A stretch of 5,058 nt of DNA from Pseudomonadota bacterium (lineage in GTDB: Bacteria > Pseudomonadota > Alphaproteobacteria > Acetobacterales > Acetobacteraceae). The stretch is from the NCBI GenBank assembly GCA_021785335.1, contig JAJYFW010000185.1:1-5058 (forward strand), in the 5' to 3' direction. Below the pieces are notes generated by a model, which saw nothing but the letters and a program-made list of their open reading frames with translations, did not search any database and was not told the DNA's origin. Positions 1-5,058 of the stretch are shown here, piece after piece (positions within the stretch are counted from its first letter, which is position 1; each line of letters opens with the position of its first letter). Position numbers and translations under genes: made by a program.

Positions 1-215
1 CCGAACGCGAGGAACCCGTGCCGCCCGCCGCCATACTCGATGAAGGCGGCCTGCAGGCTCGGCTCTACGCGGACGACCTTGGCGAGATAGATATTGCCCT
101 TGAGCTGCCGCTTGCTCGCGGTCTCGACGTCGTAATCCTCAACCTTGTGGCCGTCGAGAAGCACCACCCGCGTCTCTTCCGCGTGGGTGGAGTCGATCAG
201 GATACGTTTGGTCAT
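1..215 (-). CDS. rne: Ribonuclease E, N-terminal fragment (runs off left edge)
   Basis: Only the first 71 codons are present; the gene continues beyond position 1. The reading starts at ATG (complement of 213-215) as MTKRILIDSTHAEETRVV, followed by KRQLKGNIYLAKV, VRVEPSLQAAFIEYGG and RHGFLAF. This is the characteristic start of the RNase E/G family: the first part of the RNase H-like fold, then the beginning of the S1 RNA-binding domain from about residue 38. RNase E is the main endoribonuclease starting mRNA decay and rRNA/tRNA processing, and it scaffolds the degradosome in the cytoplasm. The catalytic DNase I-like domain and the C-terminal scaffold lie outside the window. RNase G shares this start, but the near-identity to alphaproteobacterial RNase E and the gene order favour rne. 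A GGAGA ribosome-binding site (complement of 226-230) lies 10 bases before the ATG. The gene is divergent from the amidase. Confidence 0.93.
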   Translation of the reverse strand, partial: MTKRILIDSTHAEETRVVLLDGHKVEDYDVETASKRQLKGNIYLAKVVRVEPSLQAAFIEYGGGRHGFLAF

Positions 216-294
216 TCGAAGCGAATCTCCGGTGGGCCGGCCAGGCCGCGCGATCAGCGCGCCGCCGGCGATGGAATTGGCCCAGCGCCTCGAG

Positions 295-313
295 GGCGGG
301 CTTGTCGCCCGCC
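295..313 (-). repeat. Stable hairpin in the proposed rne leader
   Basis: A perfect 7-bp inverted repeat, GGCGGGC (295-301) and GCCCGCC (307-313), encloses a 5-base loop; read on the rne strand the loop is GACAA. A weaker outer pairing CCAG (282-285)/CTGG (316-319) could extend it. It lies about 80 bases upstream of the rne start codon. No U-tract follows on either strand, so it is not an intrinsic terminator. A role in rne mRNA stability or autoregulation is inference. Confidence 0.45.
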
Positions 314-616
314 GCCTGGCTACTGGATACGGGTTGGAACGCGGGCATGGACCCCATACTCTCGTCAGGTTGCGAGTACGGCTCCGTGGCAGGTGGCCAG
401 GAACGGTACTCCGTATCGTGCGGGTCCCCGGCCGTCTGGTCCGGCGCCTCTGGGGCTGCCCGGGACCGCGAACCGGCCGCATCGCCTGTCGAGCGCCGCA
501 GCCGACAGGGGAGTGCCCACAAGCAGGGCCGCATTCCCGGGACGGCGTCGCACGACGGGAAAGACCATGACGGAAACCGGCCCCCCCCGCAAGCATCTCT
601 TCGCAAGTGCCGCATC

Positions 617-664
617 ACCGGCGTCCCGAGACACCCCGGGATCGCCGGTTTGGATTGGAACCGG
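617..664. repeat. Two overlapping, mutually exclusive hairpins
   Basis: Hairpin B: ACCGGCG (617-623) pairs with CGCCGGT (643-649), and TCCCG (624-628) pairs with CGGGA (637-641), giving 12 bp with a single bulged T at 642 and an 8-base loop. Hairpin A: CCGGTT (645-650) pairs perfectly with AACCGG (659-664) across an 8-base loop. The segment 645-649 is used in both, so only one can form at a time on a given strand. No T-run follows, so a classical terminator/antiterminator is not shown. It could sit near the 5' end of the rne mRNA or upstream of the amidase promoter; its function is unknown. Confidence 0.5.
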
Positions 665-748
665 AAGGGATGACGACTCGTTCACCAACGTTCAACGTGC
701 AATTTCCGATTCTCTGTGGTAGAAAAGGACCGTATGTTCATGACAGGA
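650..748. promoter_or_regulatory. Likely promoter region of the amidase (and possibly rne)
   Basis: This is the AT-richest part of the divergent gap. On the plus strand TAGAAA (720-725) matches four of six -10 positions, with a poor -35 candidate GTGCAA (697-702) 17 bases upstream. Three related 7-mers, CGTTCAC (679-685), CGTTCAA (689-695) and CGTGCAA (696-702), sit just upstream of the -10 candidate. AGGAA (745-749) is a good ribosome-binding site for the amidase ATG at 757, spaced 7 to 8 bases. No strong sigma-70 consensus is present on either strand, so the exact promoters are guesses. Confidence 0.3.
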
Positions 749-756
749 ACGGCATC

Positions 757-1557
757 ATGCTGACCCGCCGCAACCTGGGGCGTGCCCTGGCCGGTCTGCC
801 GGCCCTTGCCGCGATCGCCTTCAACGAGGCCGCCACCGCCGCCCCCGTCCGCTCCAAGCTGCCGCTCGTGATGCTCGATCCCGGGCATGGCGGCATGGAT
901 CCCGGCGCCATCGGCGTCTCCGGCACTTACGAGAAATACATCGCCATCAACACGGCGCTGGAACTGCGTCGTCAGCTCGAGGCTACCGGCCGCTATCGTG
1001 TCGGCATGACCCGCTCGAGCGACGTTTTCATCCCGCTGCAGGAGCGGGTCGCCATCGCCCAGCACAACGGCGCGTCCCTGTTCGTCTCCATGCACGCCGA
1101 CGCGATCTCGGATCCCTTGGTTCGCGGTGCCAGCGTCTACACCCTCGCCACCCATCCCTCCGACGCGCAGTCCGCCATGCTCGCCCAGAGCGAGAATGCC
1201 GCGGACCGCTTCGCCAGCGGCCACTACAAGGCCCCCACGCCGGATGTCGCCAATATCCTGGCGAGCCTGGTCCGGCGGGAGACGCGCACGGAGTCGGCGG
1301 TGATGCAGCAGGCCGTCGTTCAGAATCTGGCCCAGAAGGTGCCGCTGCTGGTCAATCCCGCCCGCCATGCCGGGTTCATCGTGCTGGAGTCGGCCGTCAT
1401 CCCCAGCGTGCTGGTGGAGATGGGCTTCATGTCCAACCGCCTCGACGAAGCGGCGCTGCGCCAGCCCGCCCACCGCGCCATCGTTGCCGCGGCGCTCAGG
1501 GGCGCGGTCGACAGGTATTTCGCCTCGGTCGACAACGGTACTCCGGTCGCGGGCTAG
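757..1557 (+). CDS. amiC: N-acetylmuramoyl-L-alanine amidase (Amidase_3, AmiC type), exported
   Basis: This 266-residue periplasmic zinc enzyme cleaves the amide bond between N-acetylmuramic acid and L-alanine of peptidoglycan, which splits septal wall during daughter-cell separation. The catalytic domain runs from about residue 36 to 256. Visible motifs are DPGHGG (zinc ligand His44), YEK (Glu59), SMHAD (His113) and VEMGF (catalytic Glu221). Residues about 141-195, starting SENAADRF, correspond to the regulatory insertion of divisome amidases that occludes the active site until an EnvC/NlpD-type LytM activator binds. The N-terminus LTRRNLGR, a hydrophobic stretch (about 10-22) and ATA-A near residue 28 form a Tat-like signal peptide; E. 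coli AmiA and AmiC are Tat substrates. There is no AMIN domain, so the layout resembles AmiA and AmiC-annotated alphaproteobacterial enzymes. The start at 757 is chosen because it places the twin arginines at residues 4-5 and has AGGAA upstream; an in-frame ATG at 670 would bury the signal peptide. mrcA follows after 77 bases. Confidence 0.93.
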   Translation: MLTRRNLGRALAGLPALAAIAFNEAATAAPVRSKLPLVMLDPGHGGMDPGAIGVSGTYEKYIAINTALELRRQLEATGRYRVGMTRSSDVFIPLQERVAIAQHNGASLFVSMHADAISDPLVRGASVYTLATHPSDAQSAMLAQSENAADRFASGHYKAPTPDVANILASLVRRETRTESAVMQQAVVQNLAQKVPLLVNPARHAGFIVLESAVIPSVLVEMGFMSNRLDEAALRQPAHRAIVAAALRGAVDRYFASVDNGTPVAG

Positions 1558-1572
1558 GCGCCGCCCGCCACA

Positions 1573-1634
1573 GGCGAGGGGACCTTAAGGTTCCCGCCAT
1601 GGATTTGCCCTGCCTTCCGGTGTAACTGCCCGCC
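1573..1634 (+). promoter_or_regulatory. mrcA leader: near-palindrome and 8-codon mini-ORF
   Basis: Positions 1578-1595 read GGGGACCTTAAGGTTCCC, a palindrome broken by one G:T pair, with a perfect core ACCTTAAGGT at 1582-1591. As RNA it folds as a 7-bp stem with a TTAA loop, extendable by GGC (1573-1575)/GCC (1596-1598) across a GA bulge. Its right half holds TAAGG, a ribosome-binding site 8 bases before ATG 1599, which opens an 8-codon ORF (MDLPCLPV) ending in TAA at 1623-1625, in frame with and 9 bases before the mrcA ATG. The mrcA start itself has no clear Shine-Dalgarno sequence. The arrangement suggests an operator, an RNA structure, or translational coupling; none is demonstrated. There is no T-run, so it is not an intrinsic terminator. 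Confidence 0.4.
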
Positions 1635-4223
1635 ATGGCTTCCCCCCTGCATGCCGGCCCGCGTCTGGTCCCGCCCAACGGGCGCAATCCCGGCGAACCC
1701 CCCTCCGGCAAACCGGGGCCCGGCAAACCCGGCCCTGGCGAGAAGCCACGCCGAAAACGCCGCTTCTCCCTGTTCTCCGGCCTGTTCTGGCCGCTGCGCC
1801 TGCTCGCCACCGTGGTCACCATCGTCCTGGTCGGCGGGCTCGTGGTCGGCGTCTACCTGATCGAGCGCGACACCGCGAACCTCCCGAACCTGGAAACGCT
1901 GCGGCATTACCAGCCCAAGCTGATGACCAGGCTCTACGCCGGCAACGACCAGCTCGAGGCCCAGCTCGCCGTCCACCGGCGCATCTACGTGCCCATCAAT
2001 GACATCCCGCCGATGGTCCAGCAGGCCTTCATCGCGGTCGAGGACCACACCTTCTACCAGAACCCCGGCATCGACCCGGCCGCGATCCTGCGCGCCGCGT
2101 TCACCGACCTGATGCATATCGGCACCAACCGCCGCCCGATCGGCGCCTCCACCATCACGCAGCAGGTCGCCAAGAACATGCTGCTGACCGACAAGGTGAC
2201 GATCCGGCGCAAGATCCGCGAGGCGATCCTGGCACTGCGCATGCAGCGCGTGCTGACCAAGGACCAGATCCTCCAACTCTATCTGAACCAGATCTACCTC
2301 GGCGACGGCGCCTATGGCGTCGCCGCGGCCGCACTCGCCTATTTCGACAAGCCGATCGAGGAGATCACGCTGCCCGAGGCGGCGATGCTCGCCTCGCTGC
2401 CCAAGGCGCCGAGCTACTACGACCCATTCCTGCACCCCCAGGCGGCGCTGATCCGCCGCAACTACGTGCTCGACCGCATGGTCGCCAACCATGCCATCAC
2501 CGCCGCGCAGGCCGCGGCCGCGAAGACGGCCCCGATCGCGCCCGTGCCCTACACCCAGCCGCGCACCATCGACGGCGCCGACTACTTCACCGACGAAGTG
2601 CGCAACCGCCTCGTCGCCCGCTTCGGCCTTACGCGCACCGTGACCGGCGGTCTCACCGTCCACACCACGCTCGACCCGCGGCTGCAGGTGCTCGCCGACC
2701 GGGCGCTGCACGACGGGCTGCTCGCCTACGACCGCCGCCATCCCACCTGGCGCGGCCCCGCCGGCCACGTCACCGCCCCCGCCGGCACCTGGGCGACGGC
2801 CGCCTGGTCGAAGACGCTGGCGCATCAGCCGGCGCCGCCCGGCATGCTGCACCGCTGGCAGCTCGGCCTCGTCGTCGCGGAGACGCCGGCCACCGCCACG
2901 ATCGGCCTCCTCCAGGGCGGCAAGCCGGTGACCGCGCAACTGCCGTTCTCCTCGCTCGGCTGGGCGCGGCACGAGGATGCCGCCGGCAATCTCGGCCCGC
3001 CGCCGGCCAGGCTCGCGGACGTCGTCGTCCCCGGCGACCTCGTCATGCTCAAGGTCGCACCCGCCGCCCACGGCAAGCCGCTCAGCGTGGCGCTGCGCCA
3101 GATCCCGAGCGTTTCGGGCGCCATCCTGGCGCTGGACCCCGCGACCGGGCGCGTGCTCGCCATGTCCGGCGGCTGGAGCTTCGCCGTCAGCCAATACGAC
3201 CGCGCCACCCAGGCGCAGCGCCAGCCGGGCTCCAGCTTCAAGCCGATGGTCTACCTCACGGCGATGGAGCGCGACATTTCGCCCTCGCAGCGTTTCCTCG
3301 ACGCGCCCTTCGTCCTCAACCTCGGCGCCGCCGGCAAGTGGCGGCCGGGCAACTACGAGCGCCACTTCAACGGCCCGACCTCCCTGCACACGGCGATCGG
3401 CCAGTCGCTCAACCTCGTCACCGTCCGCCTCGCCGACCACCTGGGCATGCAGAGCGTGGCGAAGGTCGCGGAGGCGTTCGGCATGGCGAAGAAGCTGCCG
3501 CTGCTGCTCCCCGCCGCCCTCGGCGCCATCGACACCACGGTGCTGCGCGAGGCCGGTGCCTACGCCTCGCTCGACACTCTCGGCATCAAGGTGACACCGC
3601 ACTTCATCGACAGCGTGCGCAACCGCAACGGCAAGGTGATCTACCGCGCCCCCGGCCTGTCGTGCCAAGGCTGCACCGACCCCACGCAGCCGCCCGCCAT
3701 CGTCGACCACCGCCCGCGCATCGCCGACGCGCAGAGCACCTTCCAGGTGGTGATGATGATGCACGGCGTCGTTATCAACGGCACCGGCGCCGGCACCCAG
3801 CCGCAATTCAAAACCATGCTCGCCGGCAAGACCGGCACCACCAACAACTTCGTGGACGCCTGGTTCTCCGGCTTCTCGCAGGACCTCGTGACCGTGGTCT
3901 GGATCGGCTTCGACCAGCCGCGCAGCCTCGGCTACGGCGAACAGGGCGCGCTCGCCGCCCTGCCGATCTGGCGCCAGTTCATGCACGGCGCGCTGGCCAC
4001 GCGGCCCACGCTCACCTTCACGCCACCGCCGGGGGTCAAGGTCGCGACCTGGCAGACCCGCTTTGGCCCGGCGCTCGACGCGTTCAAGCCCGGCCAGGTA
4101 CCCGGCGCCTCCGGCCCGCTCGACAGCGGCGGCACGGCCGCGAACGACACCGCGGCGACCAACCCAGCCAATCCCAACGCCCAGCCCAGCGCCGTGGACA
4201 AGCCGCTCGGCGGACTCTATTGA
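1635..4223 (+). CDS. mrcA: Penicillin-binding protein 1A (class A PBP)
   Basis: This 862-residue bifunctional peptidoglycan synthase is anchored in the inner membrane. It polymerises lipid II into glycan strands and crosslinks the stem peptides in the periplasm. Order of parts: a cytoplasmic tail rich in Pro/Gly and basic residues (1-43); one membrane helix (about 53-76); the GT51 transglycosylase domain with EDHTFY (catalytic Glu136), GASTITQQ (170-177), RKIREAI (second catalytic Glu196), KDQILQLYLNQIYLG (209-223) and AAMLASLPKAPS; a PBP1A-type OB-like insert (about 365-475) beginning YDRRHPTWRGP; then the transpeptidase domain with SSFK (nucleophile Ser533, Lys536), SLN (591-593) and KTGTT (732-736). 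A low-complexity Asn/Ala/Thr/Pro tail ends the protein. The only two cysteines form a CxxC (677, 680). Length is usual for the family and all catalytic motifs are intact. ATG 1635 is the first possible start after an in-frame TAA at 1623. It lies between the amidase and prfB, probably in one operon. Confidence 0.96.
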   Translation: MASPLHAGPRLVPPNGRNPGEPPSGKPGPGKPGPGEKPRRKRRFSLFSGLFWPLRLLATVVTIVLVGGLVVGVYLIERDTANLPNLETLRHYQPKLMTRLYAGNDQLEAQLAVHRRIYVPINDIPPMVQQAFIAVEDHTFYQNPGIDPAAILRAAFTDLMHIGTNRRPIGASTITQQVAKNMLLTDKVTIRRKIREAILALRMQRVLTKDQILQLYLNQIYLGDGAYGVAAAALAYFDKPIEEITLPEAAMLASLPKAPSYYDPFLHPQAALIRRNYVLDRMVANHAITAAQAAAAKTAPIAPVPYTQPRTIDGADYFTDEVRNRLVARFGLTRTVTGGLTVHTTLDPRLQVLADRALHDGLLAYDRRHPTWRGPAGHVTAPAGTWATAAWSKTLAHQPAPPGMLHRWQLGLVVAETPATATIGLLQGGKPVTAQLPFSSLGWARHEDAAGNLGPPPARLADVVVPGDLVMLKVAPAAHGKPLSVALRQIPSVSGAILALDPATGRVLAMSGGWSFAVSQYDRATQAQRQPGSSFKPMVYLTAMERDISPSQRFLDAPFVLNLGAAGKWRPGNYERHFNGPTSLHTAIGQSLNLVTVRLADHLGMQSVAKVAEAFGMAKKLPLLLPAALGAIDTTVLREAGAYASLDTLGIKVTPHFIDSVRNRNGKVIYRAPGLSCQGCTDPTQPPAIVDHRPRIADAQSTFQVVMMMHGVVINGTGAGTQPQFKTMLAGKTGTTNNFVDAWFSGFSQDLVTVVWIGFDQPRSLGYGEQGALAALPIWRQFMHGALATRPTLTFTPPPGVKVATWQTRFGPALDAFKPGQVPGASGPLDSGGTAANDTAATNPANPNAQPSAVDKPLGGLY

Positions 4224-4229
4224 CCCCGC

Positions 4230-5058
<829 letters not shown>

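Larger units (their letters stand above)
216..756. other. Divergent intergenic region, probable structured rne leader
   Basis: This is a 541-base gap between rne (minus) and the amidase (plus). Open frames cross it, but their translations are rich in Arg/Pro/Gly, show no recognisable domain and overlap the certain rne start, so I see no gene. It contains at least five inverted repeats: 247-251/257-261, 295-301/307-313, a nested set at 374-411, 485-491/503-509 and 617-649. There is a run of eight C at 581-588. The only AT-richer stretch is about 650-728, the likeliest place for promoters. If rne is transcribed from there, its 5' leader would be over 400 bases and would carry all these hairpins. 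A long, structured leader that lets RNase E cut its own mRNA is established for Escherichia coli rne; extending that here is inference. Confidence 0.6.

Noticed and set aside
402..413. The 12-mer AACGGTACTCCG occurs at 402-413 and again at 1534-1545 near the amidase stop.
   Set aside because: About one exact 12-base match is expected by chance in a window this size, and no flanking similarity extends it.
139..618. A 159-codon minus-strand frame overlapping the first codons of rne in another frame.
   Set aside because: It overlaps rne out of frame, shows no domain, and has the composition of a spurious GC-rich frame.
18..722. A 234-codon plus-strand frame covering the rne start and the intergenic region.
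   Set aside because: It begins antisense to the certain rne coding start, has no recognisable domain, and its later part is Arg/Pro/Gly-rich as expected for non-coding high-GC DNA.
607..756. An upstream extension of the amidase to GTG 607 or ATG 670.
   Set aside because: It would put the twin-arginine signal peptide internally; the ATG at 757 has a well-spaced AGGAA and gives a normal export signal.
2259..2303. Gln in place of the usual Glu in motif IV of the PBP1A glycosyltransferase (ILQLYLN).
   Set aside because: The two catalytic glutamates lie in motifs I and III and are present. As I recall, Staphylococcus aureus PBP2 also has Gln here, so loss of activity is not implied.

Overview
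The window looks like chromosomal core DNA of a GC-rich alphaproteobacterium, most likely from the Rhodospirillales/Acetobacteraceae side. This placement rests on base composition, strong G/C bias at third codon positions, the style of the encoded proteins, and a gene order (rne | amiC-mrcA-prfB) that I recall as recurrent in alphaproteobacteria. No mobile elements, tRNA or rRNA genes, or CRISPR arrays were seen.

Layout: (1) positions 1-215, minus strand: the first 71 codons of rne (RNase E), running off the left edge. (2) 216-756: a 541-base divergent gap with no convincing gene. It holds several stable inverted repeats, including two mutually exclusive hairpins, and one AT-richer stretch that probably contains the promoters. 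(3) 757-1557, plus strand: a complete zinc-dependent N-acetylmuramoyl-L-alanine amidase (AmiC type) with a Tat-like signal peptide. (4) 1558-1634: a short spacer with a near-palindrome and an 8-codon mini-ORF. (5) 1635-4223, plus strand: a complete class A penicillin-binding protein 1A (mrcA), bifunctional glycosyltransferase and transpeptidase. (6) 4230-5058, plus strand: the first three quarters of prfB (release factor 2), beginning with a short zero-frame segment that ends in TGA and continues in the +1 frame through a canonical programmed frameshift site.

The amidase cuts peptidoglycan during cell separation and PBP1A makes and crosslinks it, so the two sit naturally together. prfB follows mrcA after only 6 bases and is probably co-transcribed. 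Its expression should be tuned by RF2 itself through the frameshift. rne diverges from this cluster and probably has a long structured leader, in keeping with RNase E autoregulation known in other bacteria.

No undescribed multi-gene system is visible. The points most worth a second look are the regulatory ones: the RF2 frameshift, the structured rne/amiC intergenic region with competing hairpins, and the palindrome plus mini-ORF in front of mrcA.
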